From NCBI GenBank assembly GCA_038246645.1, contig JBBRVS010000005.1:1-57607 (forward strand): DNA of 57,607 nucleotides, given 5' to 3'. Origin of the DNA: JAHCHG01 sp038246645. GTDB taxonomy: Bacteria > Acidobacteriota > Blastocatellia > Pyrinomonadales > Pyrinomonadaceae. Shown here piece after piece: positions 50,433 through 57,607 of this stretch. The notes under the pieces are model-generated. The model saw only the letters and a list, made by a program, of their open reading frames with translations. It was not told the DNA's origin and ran no database searches. The translations under genes and the position numbers were made by a program. Position 1 is the first letter of the stretch, and each line of letters starts with the position of its first letter.

Positions 50433-51179
50433 TTAAACTCCCAGAAGTCCGTGGGCGATTTCTTCAAATTGCGATTCGATGCGGGCATCTATATCGCCGG
50501 TTTCGGTTCGGATCAAGCAGCCGCCGACGGAAATCGAACGGTCTTCGATAATTTCGAGCGAACCGTGAAAATCGAGTTTTTCGCGATGCGATTGAACAAA
50601 GGCAAAATCGTCGGAACTTAAATGAACCTGCGCCGTTGCGCGGTTATTTAATCTTTTTAAAGAAACCTTGACCAATGTCAACGCGATTTCGCGGTCAATC
50701 GAAACTTCTCTTTGAACAATTTTTTTGGCAATTTCGAGGGCTAATTCGACTAATTGCTCTTCCGCTCCGGCGGTAATTTCGGCGTTTAATCCGGCAATTT
50801 TTTCGATGGTCAGGGAAAGTTCGTCGCGCATTTGATTGACCCGTAAGACGACCTCCGCATCAATTTTGCCCTGAGCAAACTGCAAGCCTTTTTCCTTCGC
50901 CGCTTGTTCGATCATTTCCTTATCTTTTTCGGCTTGAGCAATTATTCGGGCGGCTTCATCGCGGGCTTCCCTCAAAATGTCTTCCTCGGTAAATGCCTGA
51001 ATCTTTCTTTCCCTAACTATTTCAACCTTTTCTTCAATCAGTTCTAAATTATTCAGTTCGGGAAATGTAAAACCTGACTTAGTTTCAGATGAATTATGTC
51101 CTTGACCGATTTCCGGAATCGTGAAGGATCTAAATCTTTCCGCCGCGTGTTTTTTAACTACTTTAGCTGACGTACTCAT
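50433..51179 (-). CDS. fliH: Flagellar assembly protein FliH
   Basis: Protein of 248 residues: a variable N-terminus, a coiled coil (about 80-150, REARDEAARIIAQAEKDKEM) and the FliH/V-ATPase E-like C-terminal domain (LALEIAKKIVQREVSIDREI, SVGGCLIRTETGDIDARIES). Regulates FliI. ATG 51179 has AAGGAGGTG just upstream; it overlaps fliG by 17 bases. Confidence 0.9.
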   Translation of the reverse strand: MSTSAKVVKKHAAERFRSFTIPEIGQGHNSSETKSGFTFPELNNLELIEEKVEIVRERKIQAFTEEDILREARDEAARIIAQAEKDKEMIEQAAKEKGLQFAQGKIDAEVVLRVNQMRDELSLTIEKIAGLNAEITAGAEEQLVELALEIAKKIVQREVSIDREIALTLVKVSLKRLNNRATAQVHLSSDDFAFVQSHREKLDFHGSLEIIEDRSISVGGCLIRTETGDIDARIESQFEEIAHGLLGV

Positions 51180-52251
51180 CTTCACCTCCTTCATTTCCGG
51201 TTAGACTGACAATTCCCTGGTCGTCCAATTCGCGCAGCATTTCGACAATTTCGCGTTGTGCGCCGTGCACTTCTTTGATTTTGACTTGCCCCATAAATTC
51301 CATTTCTTCCTTCATCATTTCAACGGCGCGACTCGACATATTTGTAAAGAATCGCTCTTGTAATTCTACGACCGTTCCCTTGAGCGCGAGTGCCAGAACT
51401 TTTTTGTCAACACGCTGCATAATTTCGCGGATCCCAATGTCGTCTATTAGTAGAATGTCTTCAAATGTAAACATCAGATTTCGAATTTCGAGCGCAAGTT
51501 CGGGATTATTATTTTCGATTTGTTCAAGCATCAGTCCCATTGTTTCGCGGTCAAGCCGGTTGCAGATTTCGGCGACCGAGCCGATTCCACCGACCGTTGT
51601 GCGGCTCATTCCTTTGACGCTGACTAATTTCTGATTCAAAACGTAGGCGATTCTTTTAATAACGTCTTGCGAGACCGTTTGCAGATTTGCCAGCCGCTCA
51701 ATGATGTCGCCGCGCACGTCTTCGGGTAAGTGTTTCAGAACATCGGCGGCAGTAGAAGAATCGAGATGCGCCATAACAACGGCAATCGTTTGCGGATGTT
51801 CCGATTGAAAAAGTTTTCCGAGCTGCTGCGGATCAGTTTTTTGAATTTCTTCAAAACTCCCCGGTATTTCCAGGGAATGCACGACTTTATCGGTTAATAT
51901 TTTTGCAACTTCCGCACCGAAACTGCGATTCAAAAGGCGTTTTGCATATTCGACACCACCCGTTGTTACATAACTGCGGGCAAGCAATAATTGATTAAAT
52001 TCATCAACGATAGGATCGGCAATTTCAGATTTCACGTCCGGTAAAAGAGCCAGTTCCTTCGAAAGAATCTGAACTTCACGTTCATCCAGATATTTGAACA
52101 TCACTGAAGCGGCTTCTTCGCCTAGAGTCAAACATAAAATAGCCGCTTTTTTCGCGCCCGACATTGGTTCGTGGTCAATAATTCCGTCGCCCAGCATATA
52201 CGGTGCCGCGATTGAATTTTCAATAAAACCTGTTCCTGTAGAATGATTCAT
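51163..52251 (-). CDS. fliG: Flagellar motor switch protein FliG
   Basis: Protein of 362 residues. N, middle and C domains: KKAAILCLTLGEEAASVMF, EHPQTIAVVMAHLDSSTAAD (EHPQ motif), and FTFEDILLIDDIGIREIMQR with charged residues that contact MotA. Couples the stator to the MS-ring. Confidence 0.97.
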   Translation of the reverse strand: MNHSTGTGFIENSIAAPYMLGDGIIDHEPMSGAKKAAILCLTLGEEAASVMFKYLDEREVQILSKELALLPDVKSEIADPIVDEFNQLLLARSYVTTGGVEYAKRLLNRSFGAEVAKILTDKVVHSLEIPGSFEEIQKTDPQQLGKLFQSEHPQTIAVVMAHLDSSTAADVLKHLPEDVRGDIIERLANLQTVSQDVIKRIAYVLNQKLVSVKGMSRTTVGGIGSVAEICNRLDRETMGLMLEQIENNNPELALEIRNLMFTFEDILLIDDIGIREIMQRVDKKVLALALKGTVVELQERFFTNMSSRAVEMMKEEMEFMGQVKIKEVHGAQREIVEMLRELDDQGIVSLTGNEGGEDEYVS

Positions 52252-52280
52252 AATTATTGTAAAAATTAATCGTTTTTTTT

Positions 52281-53999
52281 CTATTCACGAAGCCAGCCGC
52301 GAAGCGTGCTGACGACCATTTCCGGTTCCTTGATTGTTTGTGAAATTAATGTTTTTCTGACAGTTTCCATTCTGAAAGTTTCCATTTGGAGAGCTTGACT
52401 TTCATCATTTATTTCTCCGTCCATTTTTGCTTCCAGTTCGGCAACCGTCATCCTTGTTTTGAGTTCCGGAACTGCTTGTGAGTCTTTCAACTCAAGGTTT
52501 TCAGCTTCTTCTTCTTCTTCTTCTTCTTCTTCTTCTTCTTCTCTCGTTCCTTCGGTCAATAAATTTTTGTCTTGCGCCGGAGCGATTGCCGCTCTAATGG
52601 CTTTACGAGCCGGGCGGATTATAAAGAACAAAATCAACAGCGCGACTAAAACCAATGCGCCGTATTTCATCGCCGGATTGATGATTTGCTTATTTTTTTC
52701 CAAAAATGTTGCGCTTCCGCCTTCGATTTGCGGTTTATCAAACGGCATTGTCTGGACAACGACCGAATCGCCGCGATTGGCGTCAACGCCGACCGCCGCG
52801 CCGACTAAATCCTGCATTTGCTTAATTTCATCGGCTGTTCGCGCCACTTCAGTGCCATTGACATTTTTATGATCCACGACGACCGAAACCGTCAGACGAT
52901 TGACTCGTCCGCCGCCGCCGATGGTTTTTTTGACCGTTTTATCAATTTCGTAATTTGTTGTCGTGGCAACTCTCTCGTCATTTCCGTTCTGCTGATTTTG
53001 CTGAACCGGCTGATTCGGCGCGGTCGGATCATTTGCCCGTGCGCCGACAACGCCGCCTGCGCCGCCTGCACCGCCGCCGACCGCATTTGTTTTAGTCGCG
53101 GTTTTGGTTTCTTGAGCGCTCTGCTGCGAACGAATAACCTGCGATTGCGGGTTATATTTTTCTTCGGTTTGTTCGACCTGACTAAAATCAACATCCGCCG
53201 AAATATCGGCTCGAACGCGACCTTCGCCAACGACCGGCTCGAGCAAAGCGATAATTCGCGCCGCGTTTTCCGCTTCGAATTTTTGTTTGGCTTCGAGCTG
53301 GGCGTTAAAGGCTCCGGCATCGCCGCCGCCGCTCGATTTTCCGCGCCCCGATGTCAGAAGTCTGCCGCGGGTGTCCATTACGGAAACATTTGACGGGTCG
53401 AGTCCTTCGACCGAACCGGAAACGAGATTGACAATCGCATCCGTTCGTTCATTCGAGATTTGTTTGCCCTGCTTGACGCGCAGCATGACGGAAGCTTTTG
53501 CGCCTTCTTCCTTTTCGGTAAAAACCGATTCTTTTTTCGGTGTGATGTGAACCCGTGCACCTTCGAGTTCTTCCATTGATTCGAGTGTTTTGGCAAGTTC
53601 GCCTTCGATGGCGCGGCGGTAATTTATCTGTTGAGCAAAATCGGTTGCGCCGAAATTCGTTTTATCAAACAGATCAAACCCGACGTGTCCGCCCGAAATC
53701 ACTCCCTCGCCAGCCATTTGCAGGCGCAGCTCGGAAATTTTTTCGGACGGAACCTGAATCGTCGAACCCCCGTTGGTGAGTGAGTAAGGCGTGTTTGAGG
53801 CTTTGAGTTTTTCGACAATACTTTGAGCGTCTGCCGGATTTAAATCGGAAAATAAAACACCGTATTCGGGCTGTGTGCCGTAATAAAAAACAGCTGCCAT
53901 CAAACCGAGTGTGGCAACCGCCCCGCTGATCACGGCAATTCTGCCGTTCATCGCCATCCGATTCCAGACTTCTTTAATTTGTTCAATAAATGCGGGCAT
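52281..53999 (-). CDS. fliF: Flagellar MS-ring protein FliF
   Basis: Protein of 572 residues. First membrane helix about 22-42, periplasmic ring-building motifs (GVLFSDLNPADAQSIVEKL, INYRRAIEGELAKTLESMEE), second helix about 440-462 and a cytoplasmic tail that binds FliG (ISQTIKEPEMVVSTLRGWL). A run of twelve Glu codons, all GAA, lies after the second helix. A Gly-rich loop (VGGGAGGAGGVVGA) sits in the periplasmic part. Confidence 0.97.
   Translation of the reverse strand: MPAFIEQIKEVWNRMAMNGRIAVISGAVATLGLMAAVFYYGTQPEYGVLFSDLNPADAQSIVEKLKASNTPYSLTNGGSTIQVPSEKISELRLQMAGEGVISGGHVGFDLFDKTNFGATDFAQQINYRRAIEGELAKTLESMEELEGARVHITPKKESVFTEKEEGAKASVMLRVKQGKQISNERTDAIVNLVSGSVEGLDPSNVSVMDTRGRLLTSGRGKSSGGGDAGAFNAQLEAKQKFEAENAARIIALLEPVVGEGRVRADISADVDFSQVEQTEEKYNPQSQVIRSQQSAQETKTATKTNAVGGGAGGAGGVVGARANDPTAPNQPVQQNQQNGNDERVATTTNYEIDKTVKKTIGGGGRVNRLTVSVVVDHKNVNGTEVARTADEIKQMQDLVGAAVGVDANRGDSVVVQTMPFDKPQIEGGSATFLEKNKQIINPAMKYGALVLVALLILFFIIRPARKAIRAAIAPAQDKNLLTEGTREEEEEEEEEEEEAENLELKDSQAVPELKTRMTVAELEAKMDGEINDESQALQMETFRMETVRKTLISQTIKEPEMVVSTLRGWLRE
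52506..52541 (-). repeat. GAA trinucleotide microsatellite in fliF
   Basis: Twelve uninterrupted GAA codons on the coding strand. A change in repeat number would alter the Glu run but keep the frame. Confidence 0.9.
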
Positions 54000-54000
54000 A

Positions 54001-54038
54001 TTTTGGATTTTGGATTTTAGATTTTAGATTTTGGATTT
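54001..54038. repeat. Heptamer repeat ATTTTGG/ATTTTAG, fliF-fliE gap
   Basis: Tandem heptamers GGATTTT and AGATTTT. A second array lies at 54865-54897. Similar AATCCAAAATC heptamers are scattered in many cyanobacterial genomes (general knowledge). Confidence 0.75.
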
Positions 54039-54085
54039 ATCTGTTTTTCAGGCTTTTCCGTTAATTTGAAAAAAAATTAAAAAAT

Positions 54086-54394
54086 TTATACCTGCATCCT
54101 CATGATTTCTTCATACGCGCCGATAAGCTTGTTACGGACTTGCAATCCGAGTTGAAATTTTAGATCGGCTGTTTGCAGCGCAATGATCGTGCGGTGGAGA
54201 TCGGGAGATTCGCCCGTTACCGCCTTAGCTATTTCTTGATCGGCAGATTTTTGCGTGCTGTCTATTGATTCAACGGCATCTTTTACCATAGAACCAAAGT
54301 TTCCACCTGAGTTTTCCGTATCTCCGGTGGAAATTTTGTTTGTAGGAGACGCTTGGGCGGAAGAAATTATCGAATTAATATTGCTGATATTCAT
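54086..54394 (-). CDS. fliE: Flagellar hook-basal body protein FliE
   Basis: Protein of 102 residues with the FliE C-terminal helix pattern (DLHRTIIALQTADLKFQLGL, VRNKLIGAYEEIMRMQV). Joins MS-ring to rod. Lies 12 bases after flgC. Confidence 0.94.
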   Translation of the reverse strand: MNISNINSIISSAQASPTNKISTGDTENSGGNFGSMVKDAVESIDSTQKSADQEIAKAVTGESPDLHRTIIALQTADLKFQLGLQVRNKLIGAYEEIMRMQV

Positions 54395-54406
54395 CTTTTA
54401 TAAAAT

Positions 54407-54859
54407 TTATGCGTCGCCTAAATTAAGGCTGATTCGGGCAAGCTCTTTCGCTGTATTAAAAACGGTGGCATTTGCTTCGAACGAACGCGCCGCCGACATC
54501 ATATTGACCGTTTCTTCGAGTGGATCAACATCCGGCAAATTGACATACCCGTTGGCATCGGCATCGGGATGTCCGGGCTGATACTGCGTGATAAATTGAT
54601 TTTCATCCGCTAAAATCACTTCGGACGAAACGCCCTGCGCAATTTGTTCGTTATTAAATAAACCGCTCGCAATCGCATTGTCATTCCACGCATCATTTAT
54701 ATTCTGCGCTTCAAAAACGACATCGCGGCGTTGATACGGTTTTCCCGTTTCGGTGCGCGTCGAATTGGCATTTGCCAGATTCGCCGCCGCGGTTTCGAGC
54801 CGCTGACGCTGCGCCGTCATTCCCTGCGATGAAATTTTGAAAATTGTAAATAATGACAT
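54407..54859 (-). CDS. flgC: Flagellar proximal rod protein FlgC
   Basis: Protein of 150 residues. ISSQGMTAQRQRLETAAANL at the start and DPLEETVNMMSAARSFEANA at the end match FlgC; YQRRDVVFEA is typical. Confidence 0.95.
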   Translation of the reverse strand: MSLFTIFKISSQGMTAQRQRLETAAANLANANSTRTETGKPYQRRDVVFEAQNINDAWNDNAIASGLFNNEQIAQGVSSEVILADENQFITQYQPGHPDADANGYVNLPDVDPLEETVNMMSAARSFEANATVFNTAKELARISLNLGDA

Positions 54860-54864
54860 AATTC

Positions 54865-54897
54865 GATTTTGGATTTTAGATTTTGGATTTTGGATTA
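54865..54897. repeat. Heptamer repeat array, flgC-flgB gap
   Basis: GATTTTGGATTTTAGATTTT type heptamers, followed by TTTTCCG units at 54915-54945. Same family as 54001-54038. Confidence 0.75.
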
Positions 54898-54953
54898 TTT
54901 TTTTTACATTTTGAAAACATTTTCCGTTTTCCGTTTTCCGTTTTCATTAAAAC

Positions 54954-55343
54954 TTACCTGCCTTCCCTGATTGCCGTTCTTAAAAGGCGGAGGCGCGATT
55001 GGAGCATTTTCGCACCGAAATTAAAATTCATTCCGGTTTGCGCTAATTCTGCCATTTCGCGCCCCGCATCAACAGTGTTTCCATCTAAGCCGATAACCGT
55101 GGGAGTTTGTTCGACGACTGTGGGAGCAAAAGATGAAAGACCTTGCCAATTTTGTTGAGCTTGAGGAAGTGAGCTTTGATGTGCGGCTTCTTTCAGATAA
55201 TCCTGGAAATCGAGTTCTTTGGCGACATAACCCGGAGTATCCGCATTGGCGATATTTCCGGCAATAACCTCCGAACGGCGGCTTTGCACGTCCATAAATG
55301 ATTGCAGTAAGTTTGTTATGCCGTCTGTCGAATTTAAACTCAT
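54954..55343 (-). CDS. flgB: Flagellar proximal rod protein FlgB
   Basis: Protein of 129 residues from ATG 55343 (MSLNSTDGITNLLQSFMDVQ). RRSEVIAGNIANADTPGYVA is the FlgB motif. GGGAGG lies about ten bases upstream and a sigma-54 promoter 28-43 bases upstream; both would lie inside the gene if the longer frame to 55475 were used, so the short form is preferred. First gene of the operon running to flgE. Confidence 0.93.
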   Translation of the reverse strand: MSLNSTDGITNLLQSFMDVQSRRSEVIAGNIANADTPGYVAKELDFQDYLKEAAHQSSLPQAQQNWQGLSSFAPTVVEQTPTVIGLDGNTVDAGREMAELAQTGMNFNFGAKMLQSRLRLLRTAIREGR

Positions 55344-55370
55344 CGTAAGATTACCTCCCGTTCGTCTAAT

Positions 55371-55386
55371 TGCAAGAGGCGTGCCG
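55371..55386 (-). promoter_or_regulatory. Sigma-54 promoter of the flgB operon
   Basis: On the minus strand CGGCACGCCTCTTGCA: GGCAC, five-base spacer, TTGCA. Only the first base differs from consensus TGGCAC-N5-TTGCA. The predicted start is near 55360, directly before the GGGAGG site. Confidence 0.85.
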
Positions 55387-55558
55387 TAGCCAAACAAGCC
55401 TGAATTTGCTTGATTTGCCATAAATCCAACAGTTTTTTGACATTGAATCGTCAATTTATCCGAAAAGAATGTCATTTTGTTGACACATCTTGCCGGGTAG
55501 GTTATTTTGAGTTGGTAAGCTAATGCAAAGATTTATTGCTTTGTTTAAATCTTAAGAT

Positions 55559-55817
55559 AACTGATTAGGACTTCAATATTATGAATTGCCGTCTGCTTTA
55601 GCTGACGGAAGGATAATTCAAGGACATAAGGCTTTAGCCAAAATGTTAACAAATGAAAAATTCCTTAGTGCTTCAGTTAAAGCTCTCGGGATGATTGATA
55701 TTTTTTCTTAAATTCGGCGGAGGTCCTTGATTTAATTCAACTAATTAATCCGTCAGCTAAAGCTGCACGGCAATTCAGTAAAGATTTCTTGCTGATGTTT
55801 TAATGACCTAATCAGTT
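55559..55817. repeat. Nested composite palindrome, about 260 bases, second copy of the architecture
   Basis: Outer arms AACTGATTAGG / CCTAATCAGTT; terminal hairpins GAATTGCC-GTCTGCTTTAGCTGACGG and its mirror; inner words GGCTTTAGCC and AGTTAAAGCT. The layout equals 8549-8798 while the stem bases differ. It lies between the flgB promoter and the sigma-54 regulator gene. Confidence 0.8.
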
Positions 55818-55854
55818 AAAATATTAAGTTGTTTAAAACTCCCTACAAATAAAA

Positions 55855-57294
55855 ATGCTTGCCATTCCTGATCAAATGAAAGCTAAAATTCTAATAGTTG
55901 AAGATGATGTTCGGTTGCGTAATGTTCTGCTCGACGCGATAAATATGGAAGGTCATCACGTTCAGGGCGCGAAATCCGCTGAAGAAGCCATCGAATTTCT
56001 CGACGAAAATGTTTTTGACGTAATCTTGACCGATGTAAATTTGCCCGGAAAGACCGGTCTTGAATTTATTCCCTTCGGACTCCGGCATAATCCGAACGTG
56101 CAGATTCTCGTGATGACCGGATTCGGCACGATTGATGTCGCGGTTCAGGCAATGAAACTCGGCGCGTCGGATTTTTTGTCCAAACCGATTGCCCTCGATG
56201 ATTTGTTCAGTTCGATTCGCGTTGCCGTCGGCAGGGTCGAGAAACAATCGGACGAAAAATCTTTGCCGACCATTTTCAGCTCTTCGATCATTGCCAAATC
56301 GGCGATGATGATCCAGCTGCTCGAACAGATCGAAACCATTGCCCCATTTAAGATCAATGTGTTAATAACGGGCGAAACCGGAACGGGAAAGGAATTGGTC
56401 GCCCGGGCGATTCATAATTCGAGCAACCGCGCCAAAAATGCGTTTGTCGCGCTCAACTGCGCGGCGATTCCCGAACAGCTTCTCGAAGACGAACTTTTCG
56501 GACACATCAAAGGCGCATACACCGGAGCGCAGGCGGATCGAAAGGGGCGTTTTGAACAAGCGAGCAGCGGAACGCTTTTTCTGGACGAAATCGGCGATAT
56601 GAATCTGTCTTTGCAGTCTAAACTGCTGCGCGTGCTTCAGGAAAGCGAATTTGAAAAATTAGGTTCGTCAAAAACGATCAAAGTTGACGTGCGGATCGTC
56701 GCCGCAACGAGCGCGAATCTGGAGGAAAAGATCGGGGACGGAAGTTTCCGCGCCGATCTTTTTCATCGTTTGAACGTCGTCCATTTAAAAGTTCCGCCGC
56801 TCAGAGAACGCCCCGACGACATCGCGCCGATTGCTCAAGGTTTGCTTGAAAGATTCTGCAAATCGGTCGGTCTTCCGCTGAAAATCGTTTCCGAAGAAGC
56901 ACTGCATTCATTAATTTCCTACAATTTCCCCGGAAATGTGCGCCAACTTCAAAATGCGATGGAACGCGCCGCTGTATTTTCCGGTGTCGAATCAAGAATT
57001 TTGCTCAAACATCTGCCGGAAGAAATCAAAAATCAGCCGAATATGTTTCAAATTCCGTTCGGATCAAATTTGATTCCCGACACGATTCCCGATGAAGGAA
57101 TTGATCTATCCAGCGTTGTTTCGCAGATCGAACGCGAACTCTTGCTGCAAACACTTGAAAAAACCGGCGGAAATAAAATGCAGGCGGCAAAACTTCTGAA
57201 TATGAAACGCACGACGCTGGTCGAAAAAATCAAGCGTCTGCATATCGAAGATGCCGTCTCCGATGAAGACGAACCTGTTTCTGCCACCGGATAA
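55855..57294 (+). CDS. Sigma-54-dependent response regulator (NtrC/FlrC type)
   Basis: Protein of 479 residues. Receiver domain with phosphoacceptor Asp60 (VILTDVNLPG), AAA+ domain (about 155-385) with Walker A TGETGTGKELVA, the sigma-54 contact loop GAYTGA (variant of GAFTGA), Walker B GTLFLDEIGD, and a Fis-type helix-turn-helix (about 430-465, GGNKMQAAKLLNMKRTTLVE). Divergent from flgB, whose promoter is sigma-54 type, so it is the likely activator of the basal-body operons, like FlrC, FleR or FlgR. ATG 55855 or 55876. No partner kinase adjacent. Confidence 0.94.
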   Translation: MLAIPDQMKAKILIVEDDVRLRNVLLDAINMEGHHVQGAKSAEEAIEFLDENVFDVILTDVNLPGKTGLEFIPFGLRHNPNVQILVMTGFGTIDVAVQAMKLGASDFLSKPIALDDLFSSIRVAVGRVEKQSDEKSLPTIFSSSIIAKSAMMIQLLEQIETIAPFKINVLITGETGTGKELVARAIHNSSNRAKNAFVALNCAAIPEQLLEDELFGHIKGAYTGAQADRKGRFEQASSGTLFLDEIGDMNLSLQSKLLRVLQESEFEKLGSSKTIKVDVRIVAATSANLEEKIGDGSFRADLFHRLNVVHLKVPPLRERPDDIAPIAQGLLERFCKSVGLPLKIVSEEALHSLISYNFPGNVRQLQNAMERAAVFSGVESRILLKHLPEEIKNQPNMFQIPFGSNLIPDTIPDEGIDLSSVVSQIERELLLQTLEKTGGNKMQAAKLLNMKRTTLVEKIKRLHIEDAVSDEDEPVSATG

Positions 57295-57350
57295 AGGATT
57301 TTTTTTGAAACTGTTTATAAAAATTTCAAATTAAAGAAAAACTTGATAAA

Positions 57351-57402
57351 AAGAAGCGGGCTGAGAAAAAATTATTCTCAGCCCGCTTCTTTTTATTTTT
57401 TT
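57351..57402. terminator. Strong rho-independent terminator
   Basis: AAGAAGCGGGCTGAGAA / TTCTCAGCCCGCTTCTT, a 17-base perfect stem with a 7-base loop and a T-rich tail. Ends the sigma-54 regulator gene and could serve the minus-strand gene as well. Confidence 0.93.
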
Positions 57403-57419
57403 ACGACAAAATTATTCGC

Positions 57420-57605
57420 TCAAACACTCCTGTCGTAAGCCAAACCTTTTGTTTGTTCGCGCAAATACGCATTGTTGCCGCGTGTGGATTTTTCCAGATT
57501 ATTTAATTCATTAACTGATCTGTCACGCGCACCGTTCAGCAAAAGTCTGGTTTTATTGTCTTGCTCGATTGTCAGTTGGGCGATTTCGATAACTCTTTTT
57601 GCCAT
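57420..57605 (-). CDS. Short helical protein at the window edge, possibly partial
   Basis: 61 residues to a TGA at 57420; the frame may extend beyond the window. Helical and polar (IEIAQLTIEQDNKTRLLLNG, NNAYLREQTKGLAYDRSV). The Asn/Leu-rich pattern with a final Tyr-Gly-type end would fit the C-terminus of a FlgN-like export chaperone, but I cannot support this beyond context. Confidence 0.4.
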   Translation of the reverse strand: MAKRVIEIAQLTIEQDNKTRLLLNGARDRSVNELNNLEKSTRGNNAYLREQTKGLAYDRSV

Positions 57606-57607
57606 TT

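Noticed and set aside
52506..52541. Phase-variable switch in fliF
   Set aside because: The unit is three bases, so length changes cannot shift the frame.
54954..55475. Long FlgB starting at 55475
   Set aside because: The extra 44 residues would overlay a sigma-54 promoter and ribosome site and do not match the FlgB family.
55480..55500. Plus-strand sigma-54 site TGACACATCTTGCC before the regulator gene
   Set aside because: The spacer is two bases too short and the -24 GG is broken.

Overview
The window reads as a chromosomal segment of a flagellated member of the Acidobacteriota, probably class Blastocatellia. This is an inference from content: a two-haem cytochrome of the reaction-centre cytochrome c subunit type that is common in non-phototrophic acidobacteria, a propeller-type sensor kinase, a DUF4436 membrane protein, a clostripain-like protease, and intergenic spaces crowded with several families of palindromic repeats. 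No rRNA, tRNA or CRISPR array was seen.

Left third (1-22.7 kb), metabolic and accessory. A CpcT/CpeT-like lipocalin gene is translationally coupled to the two-haem cytochrome gene. Reductive pyrimidine catabolism is present but split: a beta-ureidopropionase (1977-2846), preT (3983-5386) and preA (18771-20006). Between preT and preA lie a propeller histidine kinase with its NarL-type regulator (5447-9541), a DUF4436 protein followed by a C11 protease (9944-12839), an orphan receiver protein, an AbgT-type transporter, and an accessory island (15503-18724). The island holds BrnT/BrnA, a lone antitoxin-like gene, a PIN toxin with its antitoxin, an AT-rich unknown gene and a TIMP-like lipoprotein. 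It carries three copies of the brnA 3' end and a copy of the preA 5' end, which points to repeated recombination. A small metallopeptidase gene and a PAS hybrid kinase close this part.

Right two thirds (22.8-57.6 kb), motility. The minus strand carries fliL-fliN-fliO-fliP-fliQ-fliR-flhB (export gate and C-ring), motA-motB (stator) and flgB-flgC-fliE-fliF-fliG-fliH-fliI-fliJ-fliK-flgD-flgE (rod, MS-ring, switch, ATPase, hook). The plus strand carries cheY-cheX-cheA-cheW-(outer-membrane protein)-mcp and a globin-coupled mcp-cheR-cheD-cheY-cheX-cheB. A sigma-54 response regulator lies divergent from flgB. fliM, flhA, filament and ring genes are not in the window.

Promoter sequences suggest a two-tier hierarchy. 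Near-consensus sigma-54 sites precede flgB and fliL, and near-perfect sigma-28 sites with 11-base spacers precede motA and the cheY-cheA operon. The sigma-54 regulator would switch on the basal body and hook, and FliA would then switch on motor and chemotaxis genes.

The most unusual feature is the density and variety of small palindromic elements. One type is inserted in frame inside preT and adds about 38 residues. Others exactly fill the fliQ/fliR and fliH/fliI gaps. Two about 250-base nested palindromes share an architecture but not their stem sequences. A family of about 130-base repeats occurs four times.
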